DNA of 45,000 nucleotides from Lachnospiraceae bacterium (lineage in GTDB: Bacteria; Bacillota; Clostridia; Lachnospirales; Lachnospiraceae), in contig JALELZ010000008.1 in assembly GCA_022768465.1 (NCBI GenBank), positions 1 through 45,000 on the forward strand, read 5' to 3'. The notes beneath the pieces were generated by a model that was not told the origin of the DNA, searched no databases, and saw nothing but the letters and a program-made list of their open reading frames with translations. Positions within the stretch are counted from its first letter, which is position 1, and every line of letters starts with the position of its first letter. Of this stretch, positions 6,955 through 16,116 are shown piece by piece. The position numbers and the translations under genes are program-made.

Positions 6955-9882
6955 TTAAAAAAGTTCTCTTACAGAGCGGAACATACTGCCTTCTTTTTCA
7001 ATTCCCGAAGCACTTCCGATGGTGCAAAGTGCATTGTCTGCAAGTATCGCTCTGATGTGACCTGCAAAGCCTCTTATGTCCTCAGCTGTGCATGATAATA
7101 TCTCATCTCTTTCCTTCTGCTTTTCTTCATTGCTGAGCTTATAGAGATAGTACACCAGCTGATTTGCCGCCTGTATTGAAGCTGTAACCGGCATATCCTG
7201 AACAGCTATTGCACCTATTATATATTTTCTAACAGTGTTCTCGTCACCCTGCCACTCGTCCAGATATTGAGGAAGCTCCTCATATATACCGTTTGTTTTT
7301 GATATTTCAGGATCTCTGTATGATACAAGATAACCGAGTCCGCTGTTGGTAAATGCTGCCATACAGCCATATGCTCCGCCAAGGACTCTCAGCTTCATCC
7401 AAAGATACTCATAGCTGAGCATCATTCTGAGCACCTGCAGTCCTCCGCTGTAATTTAAGCCATGATTTTTAAAGCTTCCACAGCGTGCAACATAATTTAC
7501 CTGCGAGCTGGTTCTGAAGCCCTCATTAAGACAGCTGACCTTTGATACAGTCCTTCCTGTCGTAATTGCAGCGCCGTCTTCTCCGCTTGAAAGAGTATCT
7601 TTGAACTGCTTAATAGCCTCATGCATAATTGTCTCTGCATTTTTGCTTCCGTAAAGTGCAAAGCTCACACGCTCCTTTGCAAAGAGTCTCTTTCTTATGC
7701 TCTCAAGTGTCTTTATAAAACGCTTCATATGCACCGGCTGCTTTGAAAGCTTTGCAGCAGCATTTATAAAGTCATAATATGCTATGCCGGTTGTAAGATC
7801 ATGATATCGCTGTGCATCACTGAAATATGAAGCAGCTCTCGTTACCGCAGTTTTATGCATAGCTCCTTCTATAAAGGCTCTCTGCTGACTCTTTTCTTCA
7901 TTGAGAAGCTCTGCGATCCTGTCGTGATCATTGAGAACAGTATCATTTATCATTTCAGACAGGAGCTCTAATCCGTCTTTTATCTTATCTTCAAGAACTC
8001 TCAGCTCAATGGAACATATGCCCTTAAAGCTGACATCACCACCTGTCTTTTCTCTTACCGGGAATGAATCAAGCTTAAATGAAACGCCTCCCGTATTAAG
8101 AAGTATCTCATCGAACAGATCGCTGTAGCTGTGCTTTGTTGTATTCATCTCTCCGAAAAGCTCTTTTAAGAATGCCGCAAACTGTACCTCATCCTCATTA
8201 AAGCCATCTGTATCGAAAAGCACTCTTATATATGCAATGCCGCTGGTATCTGCCTCAGAGAAAATGATTCCGTTATCCATTACAGCATTGAGCTTTTCCG
8301 CATTTTTATCTATATCAGTGATTTCAAGTACAGGAAGCTTCGCAAGATCCTCTGCACTGTCCGGCTCGCTTTGATATTCCTTAAGTGCTTTAGTATCTGC
8401 TGCAAGAGCGTTTTTCTCCTCAGTACTTAAAGACAGTCTGAAGTTTTCAAGCTTTTCCTTAAGCTTCTCATCCTGCCTTGTAGCAAGTCCTTTTTCAGGC
8501 AGAATATTAACTACGGCACTGAAATCATTTTCAAGAATATTTCTCTTTATAAGCTGCTCAAAATAATCCGTATCTATCTTTTCTTTAAGTGCGCTTATAG
8601 CATTGTTATAGCAGATATACTCATAAGGGTCTCTGTCATAAAGCCAGCTTGCAAGCACATTAAGTCCCAGTGAAAGACCTGCCGGAAGAGTTCCGTAATC
8701 CTCTTCACGATATTTGAATTCTATAAAATTAAGTGCTGCACGAAGACTCTTTTTGCTGATTCCCTTCTCGCAAAGATCGCTTAAGGTGTCACGTATTATG
8801 CGCTTAAATTCCTCTGTTTTTTTCTCGTCAGTATTTTTTGCGATAACAGAGAAATACGGCTGTCTGATCTCGCCGTTATAGCCGCCCTCAATGTCGTCTC
8901 CGATTCCCGCCTTTACAAGGGCTTCTCTTAGCATTGCCCCCGGTGAACTAAGCAGTATGAAATCAAGCACCTGCCATGCAAAGCTGTTTTCCTGCGTAGG
9001 CTCATCCAGGATTACATAGTTTTCGGAAAGGTATGTCTTTCCTTTTTCGTCCTCATTTTCACTTACAGCATAATGCTCTACATCATATTTAGGCTTAAGA
9101 TAAGGCTTCTGCTCATTTACAGAGCTTTCCACCTTTATCCTGTCATACTCTTTCAGATAATGCTCATCTATCCAGTCAAGCTTTTCCTCCATATCCATGT
9201 CTCCGTAGAGATAAATGTAGGAGTTTGACGGATGATAATACTTCTCATGGAAATCCAGAAATTCTTCGTAGCTGAGCTCAGGTATGACATCAGGAATTCC
9301 GCCTGATTCATTGGCATAGGTCGTATCAGGGAAAAGCGATCTCAATGTATATCTCTCAAGTACCGAATCAGGGTTTGAGAATGCACCCTTCATCTCATTA
9401 TAGACAACTCCGTTAAGCCTGATAGTTTCATTCTCGCCGCCGTTATCGTCTATCTCATAATGCCAGCCTTCCTGTCTGAATATCTTCGGCTCTCTGTAGA
9501 CATTAGGATGAAAAACAGAATCAAGATAAACATCCATAAGATTCATGAAATCCTTATCATTGACAGATGCCACAGGATAAACTGTCTTATCCGGATAGGT
9601 CATTGCATTTAAAAAGGTATTTAGCGAACCTTTTGCAAGCTCAACAAAGGGATCCTTTATCGGATACTTTTCCGAGCCGCATAGTACCGAATGCTCCATG
9701 ATATGTGCCACTCCGGTTGAGTTTTCCGGAGTAGTTCTGAAGCCTATCATGAATACCTTATTGCGGTCATTATTCTTTATGGTAAATACTTTTGCCCCTG
9801 TTTTAACATGTTCATACACTGAGGCAGTACCGTGAAGCTCATCTGCCTCTCTTTGCTCTATTAAACGGTATTTCTCTTTCAT
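6955..9882 (-). CDS. M16C (insulinase/PreP-Cym1-like) zinc metallopeptidase
   Basis: 975 residues, the full length of the single-chain presequence-protease subfamily, with two M16 halves joined by a helical linker. The inverted zinc motif HIMEH (H60, E63, H64) is intact, and NEMKGAFS supplies the third ligand region. No signal peptide is visible, so it should act in the cytoplasm on short peptides. Its ATG lies 44 bp inside the end of the preceding ydcF-like gene, which suggests coupling. The physiological substrate is unknown. Confidence 0.9.
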   Translation of the reverse strand: MKEKYRLIEQREADELHGTASVYEHVKTGAKVFTIKNNDRNKVFMIGFRTTPENSTGVAHIMEHSVLCGSEKYPIKDPFVELAKGSLNTFLNAMTYPDKTVYPVASVNDKDFMNLMDVYLDSVFHPNVYREPKIFRQEGWHYEIDDNGGENETIRLNGVVYNEMKGAFSNPDSVLERYTLRSLFPDTTYANESGGIPDVIPELSYEEFLDFHEKYYHPSNSYIYLYGDMDMEEKLDWIDEHYLKEYDRIKVESSVNEQKPYLKPKYDVEHYAVSENEDEKGKTYLSENYVILDEPTQENSFAWQVLDFILLSSPGAMLREALVKAGIGDDIEGGYNGEIRQPYFSVIAKNTDEKKTEEFKRIIRDTLSDLCEKGISKKSLRAALNFIEFKYREEDYGTLPAGLSLGLNVLASWLYDRDPYEYICYNNAISALKEKIDTDYFEQLIKRNILENDFSAVVNILPEKGLATRQDEKLKEKLENFRLSLSTEEKNALAADTKALKEYQSEPDSAEDLAKLPVLEITDIDKNAEKLNAVMDNGIIFSEADTSGIAYIRVLFDTDGFNEDEVQFAAFLKELFGEMNTTKHSYSDLFDEILLNTGGVSFKLDSFPVREKTGGDVSFKGICSIELRVLEDKIKDGLELLSEMINDTVLNDHDRIAELLNEEKSQQRAFIEGAMHKTAVTRAASYFSDAQRYHDLTTGIAYYDFINAAAKLSKQPVHMKRFIKTLESIRKRLFAKERVSFALYGSKNAETIMHEAIKQFKDTLSSGEDGAAITTGRTVSKVSCLNEGFRTSSQVNYVARCGSFKNHGLNYSGGLQVLRMMLSYEYLWMKLRVLGGAYGCMAAFTNSGLGYLVSYRDPEISKTNGIYEELPQYLDEWQGDENTVRKYIIGAIAVQDMPVTASIQAANQLVYYLYKLSNEEKQKERDEILSCTAEDIRGFAGHIRAILADNALCTIGSASGIEKEGSMFRSVRELF

Positions 9883-10738
9883 TAAGCGTAAAATTCCCCA
9901 TTAAATAATCTTTTACAATAGCAACACTTTCTCTGACGCACTGGTGCAGAAAAAGGATTTTATCGGATTGTGCCGGTATTGCTGCCGGTGACTTTATTCC
10001 AAGAGTCTCTGTGACTCTGAGTGCTCTCATCATATGATAATCGCTCGTGATTATCCCTACGGACGGAACATGATCGATGGCCCATGCAATATCTCCGGGG
10101 CCTTTCGGTACCTTTCTCTCCGCAGTGTCATATTCTATTCGGTCTACAGCTCTCGTGATTATCTCGGCCGTAGAGGTTCCTCCGGTATCTATTATCATTT
10201 TGCCGCTCGGAACTCCGTGCATGCTGAAATAATTAAACATTGCAAGTGCTTCGGGTATAACATCGCCATTGTCCTGACCGCCCGTTAAAACGAGCGTGGT
10301 ATCCGGATGCTCCTGATAATACTGAAGTCCCCGCTCAAGCCTGTACATAAGCGTTTTTGAAACACCGTTTTCATACACTCTTGCACCAAGTACTATAGCA
10401 TAATCTGTCCTTGGGTATTCCTTGGCAGGCTTTGCATCCTTTACAACGGCTGTCATTATCCCTGTGAATATAACCAAGAACAAGACAAATGACGTAAAAA
10501 TAAAATTAGGAAGCAGTCTTGGCATCCCTCCCCCGTGAGTAAGTCCTGCTTTGGCAAAATGTCCCATCACAGCAAATGCTGCAGTAAAGAAGATCCACAC
10601 ATAACAATATGAGGTTCCGAGTCCGGAATACAGTACTATAATAACAAAATAAAGCGCACTTACAGCCGCCAATGCAAAAAGCACTGTCGAAAGTATGCGC
10701 ATTATTTTATGTTCCATATAGTTTATATCACGTTTCAT
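9839..10738 (-). CDS. YdcF/SanA-type DUF218 membrane protein
   Basis: 299 residues. Hydrophobic segments lie near 12-35, 45-62 and 78-98, followed by a DUF218 domain from about 112 (DYAIVLGARVYENG, LTGGQ, TSDYHMMRALR). The family is linked to cell-envelope functions in other bacteria, but its reaction is not established here. Its first codons overlap the end of trhP by 4 bp and its end overlaps the M16C gene by 44 bp, so it is part of one tight transcript. Confidence 0.85.
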   Translation of the reverse strand: MKRDINYMEHKIMRILSTVLFALAAVSALYFVIIVLYSGLGTSYCYVWIFFTAAFAVMGHFAKAGLTHGGGMPRLLPNFIFTSFVLFLVIFTGIMTAVVKDAKPAKEYPRTDYAIVLGARVYENGVSKTLMYRLERGLQYYQEHPDTTLVLTGGQDNGDVIPEALAMFNYFSMHGVPSGKMIIDTGGTSTAEIITRAVDRIEYDTAERKVPKGPGDIAWAIDHVPSVGIITSDYHMMRALRVTETLGIKSPAAIPAQSDKILFLHQCVRESVAIVKDYLMGNFTLNEREIPFNRAKRGR

Positions 10739-11979
10739 GCTTCTTCAGGATTTCTGACCGCAAGTATATCTCCTTCTTTTGGAAGAAGACTCAGTTTTAT
10801 ATAAAGCTGCTGCTTTGAATGCGGGCAGCTTTCCTGTGCTTCGCCTGTTGCAGCATCGCGTATTCCTAGAACCTCGGTGAATTTCTCCGTACAATCCGGC
10901 TTTAAGATCTCAATAACGTCTCCGACTGAAAATTTATTTTTTTGCTCTATACGAGCACTGTCGTCTGTAACCTCCTGTACACATCCTAAGAAGGTATAGT
11001 TCTTTTTATAAGTGTTATTCTCATATATCTGAGCATCGCTTCCCGGTTTTCCGAAATAAAAACCGGTAGTAAATTCTCTGTAGGTGCATTTTGCTATCTC
11101 TTCTTTATAAAGAGGGATATTCTTTCTGTAAAGCTCCGGATCCTCAAAATAATCATCTATGGCCTTACGATAAGCTCTTGCAACAACAGCTGCGTAAAGC
11201 TGTGTTTTCATTCTTCCTTCAACCTTGAAGCTGTCAATTCCGGCATCCACAAGCTCAGGAATATGCTCTATCATGCACAGATCCTTAGAGTTGAAGATAT
11301 ATGTGCCTCTTTCATTCTCCTCTACAGGATAATACTCTCCGGGTCTCTTTTCTTCCATAAGAGCATAGTTCCATCTGCAAGGATGGGTGCAGGCACCTAA
11401 GTTTGAAGAACGCCCGGTCATAAAGCCTGATAACAGACAGCGTCCGGAATATGATATGCACATAGCTCCGTGAATAAAGGACTCTATCTCAAAGGATGGA
11501 TCCACCTCATCTATCTTATTTCTTATCTCTTTAAGCTCGGTAAGTGAAAGCTCTCTGGCATTTACTACACGCTTTGCTCCGAGTCTGTGCCAAAAAAGGA
11601 AATCCAGATAGTTGGTGGAATTCATCTGTGTGGACACATGTATATCTATCTCAGGGCAGATTTCCCTTGCCATGGTAAACAGCCCGGGATCTGATATTAT
11701 AAGTGCATCCGGCTTGATTTCATTAAGCTCGAGAAGGTATTTTTCAGCACCCTCAAGGTCATAATTATGTACAAAAATATTGACGGTCACATAAACCTTT
11801 GCACCATGAGAGTGTGCAAAGGCTGTAGCTTCCGTCATAGTTTCCTTATCAAAGTTGTCGGCTCTGGCTCTCAGTGAGAATGCCTCTCCTCCGATATATA
11901 CGGCATCTGCACCGTATAATACTGCAGTCTTAAGAGTTTCAAGATTACCGGCCGGTATCAATAATTCGGGTCTTTTCAT
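10735..11979 (-). CDS. trhP: Peptidase U32-family tRNA U34 hydroxylase (TrhP)
   Basis: 414 residues. It carries the complete U32 signature ESFIHGAMCISYSGRC (166-181) plus further Cys (GACTHPC) that bind an iron-sulfur cluster in this family. Despite the peptidase name, TrhP proteins make 5-hydroxyuridine at tRNA position 34. The neighbour upstream is a TrmR-like methyltransferase, which uses that product, as in the Bacillus subtilis yrrMNO cluster. B. subtilis has two TrhP proteins; here one longer protein is present. A collagenase-like role is less likely in this context. Confidence 0.85.
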   Translation of the reverse strand: MKRPELLIPAGNLETLKTAVLYGADAVYIGGEAFSLRARADNFDKETMTEATAFAHSHGAKVYVTVNIFVHNYDLEGAEKYLLELNEIKPDALIISDPGLFTMAREICPEIDIHVSTQMNSTNYLDFLFWHRLGAKRVVNARELSLTELKEIRNKIDEVDPSFEIESFIHGAMCISYSGRCLLSGFMTGRSSNLGACTHPCRWNYALMEEKRPGEYYPVEENERGTYIFNSKDLCMIEHIPELVDAGIDSFKVEGRMKTQLYAAVVARAYRKAIDDYFEDPELYRKNIPLYKEEIAKCTYREFTTGFYFGKPGSDAQIYENNTYKKNYTFLGCVQEVTDDSARIEQKNKFSVGDVIEILKPDCTEKFTEVLGIRDAATGEAQESCPHSKQQLYIKLSLLPKEGDILAVRNPEEA

Positions 11980-12094
11980 CGTTGTCCTTTGATCGTCAAG
12001 CTTTATCGGCGCTGACCACTGCCGTCAAATGATAATCGTTAATATGGTATCACTGCAACATTCATTAAATAAACGTAATTGTCTGAAAATGCTT

Positions 12095-12763
12095 CTATGA
12101 CTTTTTTACACTCAGTGAAACTCCGTCTCCCAAAGGTATCACACTGGTTTCAAGACTTTCATCGTGCTTTATCTGCCAAAGAAACTCTCGCATACGTTCG
12201 TGAGTCGTTCTTTCTCTCCTTGGGACAGCAAATCTCGACTCAATGAGCGTATGATCCTGCAGGACATTATCTGCAAGAAGGACTGAGCCTTCATGCATCA
12301 GTCTCAGGATATCAGGCAGCCAGACAATATATTGAGCCTTAGCCGCATCAAGGAATACAAGATCAAAGCTTTCATCAAGCTCCTTTAATACCTTGCCGGC
12401 ATCATCCTCGATAAGTCTGATCCTATGTTCAAGGCCGGCCCTTTTAATATTGGCTCTTGCTATAGGTATCCTTTTTTCATAGCTTTCCACGGTCAGTATA
12501 TCAGCTTCACAGCTTTGTGCGAATACTATGGTGCTGTAGGCTATAGCGGTTCCTATCTCAAGTATTCTTTTGGGTTTTTGCATTGCCGACAGTGTCCTCA
12601 GGAAAGACTCAGTTTCTTTTCTTACTATCGGCACATCATTTACGGCTGCATATTCTCTAAGCTCAGTTAAAAGCAGGGAGCGTTCCGGTTCAAGTGAATG
12701 AAGATATGCCTTAAGTCTTTCTTCGTGCTCTGTATTATCAAATACCTGATCACTCACCCTCAA
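12095..12763 (-). CDS. trmR: TrmR-like tRNA 5-hydroxyuridine O-methyltransferase
   Basis: 222 residues, a class I SAM methyltransferase of the COMT-like O-methyltransferase family. The SAM loop is ILEIGTAIAYST (67-78) and the metal-site Asp lies in FLDAAK (about 136-141). The YrrM/TrmR branch methylates ho5U34 to mo5U34 in tRNA. Assignment to TrmR rests mainly on position between an mltG-like gene and trhP, the same order as B. subtilis yrrL-yrrM-yrrN. Its start overlaps the mltG-like gene by 14 bp. Confidence 0.82.
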   Translation of the reverse strand: MRVSDQVFDNTEHEERLKAYLHSLEPERSLLLTELREYAAVNDVPIVRKETESFLRTLSAMQKPKRILEIGTAIAYSTIVFAQSCEADILTVESYEKRIPIARANIKRAGLEHRIRLIEDDAGKVLKELDESFDLVFLDAAKAQYIVWLPDILRLMHEGSVLLADNVLQDHTLIESRFAVPRRERTTHERMREFLWQIKHDESLETSVIPLGDGVSLSVKKS

Positions 12764-13355
12764 AGCCTCCTCCGATCTCTACAATGCTTTCACCTGAGCC
12801 GGCTGCATCAATATCGTATACTTCACGCTCATCAGTGCTTAAATCATGTTCCCCTGCGGAAATATCCGAAGCATCCTCTTCATAGACTGCGGATCTTGAA
12901 TCAACTCCGCTGTCATCTCCTGCATCACTTTCTTTGATATCAGTATTGCCGCTTCCCGAAGAGCCAAGCTCCATCAGCTTATCTGCTTCTTCATCTATAG
13001 CTATGAGGATCTCCTTTATAGTCATTGATGAATTAACTGTATATGTTCCCGGATAAAAATCAGTTTTATAAAGAGTACCCTGCACCTTAAAGGAAAGAGC
13101 ATTTGTTATAACACCTTCCTCAAAAAGCTTTTTTCCTACACTTCCCGCATCATCATCTGCAGATATTACTATCTCTGCATCCATTCCCGGAGGCGCATCT
13201 GCAGGATCCACATAAAACAGTGAACGTCCGAAGCTGAAACTTAACTTTATGAAAATGTAAAATATCAGGACAGCAGCTGCAAGAAATATTACCTTCTTTG
13301 ACAGACTGTTGACTGATGATGCGGCATTTTGTACCGCAGAGCCTCTTTCTTTCAT
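12750..13355 (-). CDS. Truncated MltG (YceG)-like membrane protein lacking the catalytic domain
   Basis: 201 residues. A short cytoplasmic N-terminus is followed by one membrane segment (about 21-42) and a small extracellular domain (about 60-125) that resembles the LysM-like N-terminal part of MltG: it has the pattern of reduced VGKKLFEEGVI and FYPGTYTV. The transglycosylase domain that should follow is absent; instead residues 126-201 are rich in Asp, Glu, Ser and Gly and probably disordered. It sits at the syntenic mltG position. The coding frame is intact and tightly packed between neighbours, so this is not an obvious pseudogene. Confidence 0.7.
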   Translation of the reverse strand: MKERGSAVQNAASSVNSLSKKVIFLAAAVLIFYIFIKLSFSFGRSLFYVDPADAPPGMDAEIVISADDDAGSVGKKLFEEGVITNALSFKVQGTLYKTDFYPGTYTVNSSMTIKEILIAIDEEADKLMELGSSGSGNTDIKESDAGDDSGVDSRSAVYEEDASDISAGEHDLSTDEREVYDIDAAGSGESIVEIGGGFEGE

Positions 13356-13357
13356 CC

Positions 13358-15763
13358 TTATACCTCTGAAATTATAGGAAGGATCATAGGCGTACGCTTC
13401 ATCCTCTTCCAGATAAATTCATTGAGCTCATCCTTTATAACATTCTTTATATGTGCCCAATCATCATTTCCCGAAAGCGCACAATCATCCAGTGCATCAA
13501 GCACTACATTTCTTGCTTCCTCAATAAGGTCTTCATTTTCCCTTACATATACGAAGCCTCTGGTTACGATATCCGGCCCTGCCATTATCTGACCGGTGGA
13601 TCTCTCAAGCGCAATGGTAGCTATAATAATACCATTCTGCGCAAGGCTTTGTCTATCTCTGAGGACTATATTCCCTACATCTCCGACTCCGAGTCCATCA
13701 ACCAGGACAGGTCCTGCCTGAATCTTATCGGATATAACACAGTAGTCTGCGCTGAGCTCTATAACGTCTCCGTTATCAGCCATTACTGTGTTTTCTTTAG
13801 GTACTCCGACTGCAAGAGCAAGCTCTTTTTGTGCAAGTCTATGTCTGTACTCTCCGTGAACCGGTATAGCATAGCGCGGATGAACAAGTGAATATATAAG
13901 CTTTATATCCTCTGCACAGGCATGTCCCGAAACATGAGTTTCCTGATAAATGACCTTTGTCTGTCTTCTTGACAGCTCATTTATGATCTTTGAAACCGCC
14001 TTTTCATTACCCGGTATAGGTGTGGAACTGAGTATGATGACATCGTTTCCGCTCAGGTAGACCTTCTTATGAAGTCCCTGTGCCATTCTTGAAAGAGCTG
14101 CCATAGGCTCACCCTGGCTGCCTGTTACTACAAGTGCAATCTTCTCATCCGGATAATTCTTCATTTCAGAAATATCTATGAGTGTTCCGTCCTTTACGGT
14201 TATATATCCGAGCTCATTGGCAGCACCGATAACATTGACCATGCTTCTTCCGTCAATGACTACCTTTCTGTCGTACTTCTCGGCAACAGTTATTATCTGC
14301 TGCACTCTGTCAACATTGGATGCAAAGGTAGCAACGATTATTCTCTGATTCTGATATTCAGCGAATATATTTTCAAATGTTCTTCCTACAGTTCTTTCAG
14401 ACATTGTAAAGCCGGATCTTGTCGCATTTGTGGAATCACACATAAGCGCAAGCACGCCCTGCTTTCCAAGCTCAGCAAATCTCTGCAGATCTATGGTATC
14501 TCCGAAAACAGGTGTATAGTCGACCTTGAAGTCACCCGTATGAAGTATTGTTCCTGCCGGTGTATGAAGTGCAAGCGCTGCGGCATCCTGTATGGAATGA
14601 TTTGTCTTTATGAATTCAACTGCAAAATCTCCCGCAGGTATAACGTCTCCGAACTGAACTGTGTTAAGCTTTGCACTCTCCAATAACCCGGCTTCCCTGA
14701 GCTTTATCTCAATAAGCGCTCTTGTAAGCCTTGTGCAGTATACAGGAATGTTAAGCCTTCTGAGGACATAAGGAAGTGCTCCTATATGATCCTCGTGTCC
14801 GTGTGTAATGAAGAAGCCCTTGAGCTTATCCATATGCTCCTCGAGATATGTCACATCCGGTATGACAAGATCTATTCCCGGCATGCTTTCATCAGGGAAG
14901 GCCATACCGCAGTCAACTACAATAATACTGTCATCAGACTCAAATGCAGTAATATTCATACCTATCTGCTCGAGTCCTCCGAGGAATATTACCTTGATCT
15001 TCCCTTTTCCTATCCCCGGCTTAACATTAGCATCTGTCTTTTCTTTGTCGTTCTTTTTTCTTTTTGAACCGGTAAGCAGAGAACGTGTCTTATTTTTAAA
15101 GCCGCTTTCCTCCTGCTCATAGATTTCGGCTACATTTTCTCTGTATTCTTCAACAAGAGCAATGGTCTCAGCCTGTTTTGCTTTTTTATTCTTTATATAA
15201 GGTTCTGCAAGCTCATTTATTTCAGCCTGACGCTTTTTCATAAATTCCTTGAGCTTCGGAAGTCCGGTCAGCATTCCGCTTTCCTTCTCGTAATCAAAGA
15301 ACGGCTCAAACTCTTCTTTTTCTTCATAGCCTGCCTTGAGCAGCTCTGCTCTCTTAATCTCCGCCTGCTTTTTCGCCGGCTTTGAGCTGCCGTTTCTGCG
15401 CGCAGGACCTCTGTTGCCGCCTCCGGAACGTCTTCCTGTCTTCTTTGGTGCAGCAGGCTTAGTTTCCGTCTTGTTTAGCTCCGTATTTTTCTCAGACCCG
15501 GTCGATGCCTGCTCCTTTTTTACTTTTACAGTGCGTTTTTTTGTTTCATTTACAGTTTTCGTACCTGCTTTTGAAGATGTTTTTTTAGAACTGCTCGTCT
15601 TTGTTTTCTTATCAGCTGAAGGCTTATTTGCCGTTTTTGCTGTTTTATCAATCTTTACTGTTTTCTTGCCTGCGGCATTTCCGGTCTTTCTTGTTGTCTT
15701 CTTTTTATCCGAGGACTCTGTCATGCTGAATGCCTCAGTGTTTTTGTTATCCATATCTGTCAT
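13358..15763 (-). CDS. rnj: Ribonuclease J with a 250-residue basic N-terminal extension
   Basis: 801 residues against about 555 for a typical RNase J. Residues 1-135 are low-complexity and rich in Lys, Thr, Ser, Ala; 136-250 are charged and helical. The core begins near 255 with KVIFLGGLEQIGMN. The metallo-beta-lactamase site HGHEDH is at 321-326; a beta-CASP domain and C-terminal domain follow. RNase J is a 5'-3' exonuclease and endonuclease for mRNA decay and rRNA maturation. Its ATG overlaps the DUF1292 stop (ATGA), and the mltG-like gene starts 2 bp after its stop. Confidence 0.93.
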   Translation of the reverse strand: MTDMDNKNTEAFSMTESSDKKKTTRKTGNAAGKKTVKIDKTAKTANKPSADKKTKTSSSKKTSSKAGTKTVNETKKRTVKVKKEQASTGSEKNTELNKTETKPAAPKKTGRRSGGGNRGPARRNGSSKPAKKQAEIKRAELLKAGYEEKEEFEPFFDYEKESGMLTGLPKLKEFMKKRQAEINELAEPYIKNKKAKQAETIALVEEYRENVAEIYEQEESGFKNKTRSLLTGSKRKKNDKEKTDANVKPGIGKGKIKVIFLGGLEQIGMNITAFESDDSIIVVDCGMAFPDESMPGIDLVIPDVTYLEEHMDKLKGFFITHGHEDHIGALPYVLRRLNIPVYCTRLTRALIEIKLREAGLLESAKLNTVQFGDVIPAGDFAVEFIKTNHSIQDAAALALHTPAGTILHTGDFKVDYTPVFGDTIDLQRFAELGKQGVLALMCDSTNATRSGFTMSERTVGRTFENIFAEYQNQRIIVATFASNVDRVQQIITVAEKYDRKVVIDGRSMVNVIGAANELGYITVKDGTLIDISEMKNYPDEKIALVVTGSQGEPMAALSRMAQGLHKKVYLSGNDVIILSSTPIPGNEKAVSKIINELSRRQTKVIYQETHVSGHACAEDIKLIYSLVHPRYAIPVHGEYRHRLAQKELALAVGVPKENTVMADNGDVIELSADYCVISDKIQAGPVLVDGLGVGDVGNIVLRDRQSLAQNGIIIATIALERSTGQIMAGPDIVTRGFVYVRENEDLIEEARNVVLDALDDCALSGNDDWAHIKNVIKDELNEFIWKRMKRTPMILPIISEV

Positions 15764-16029
15764 TGCTCTATATCTATATCTCCTTCCAGCATCTGTCGGA
15801 ATATAGAAAGAACAGCCTCTTCCTCTGTATCGTCTTCAATTGACTCATAGAGTGCCTCATCCTCGTCAGGCTCAGAAACATCCTTCATTACATAGCATTC
15901 TCCATCCTCATCATCAGGAGCGTCTGTTACAAGTATATAGGTTTTTCCTCCGAATACAGTGGATTCAAGTATTGTATACTCTATCTCACTGCCGTCATCC
16001 ATGATCATTACTATCTTATTATCTTCCAT
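15760..16029 (-). CDS. DUF1292 (YrzB-type) small acidic protein
   Basis: 89 residues, very acidic. The N-terminal half (IVMIMDDGSEIEYTILESTV, then YILVTD) matches the small beta-rich DUF1292 domain; the rest is rich in Asp and Glu. Function unknown. It occupies the yrzB place between ruvX and the downstream genes, as in B. subtilis yrzL-yrrK-yrzB. Its stop overlaps the rnj start. It is separated from ruvX by about 300 bp of structured non-coding DNA, so it may have its own promoter. Confidence 0.87.
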   Translation of the reverse strand: MEDNKIVMIMDDGSEIEYTILESTVFGGKTYILVTDAPDDEDGECYVMKDVSEPDEDEALYESIEDDTEEEAVLSIFRQMLEGDIDIEQ

Positions 16030-16116
16030 AGTTTAATTTTCTCCGTGTTTTCTAATTCTATGTTTTATATTAGCGGCTTGAAGTGCATCTCTTCAGCCGT
16101 ATAGTTCAAGTATATG

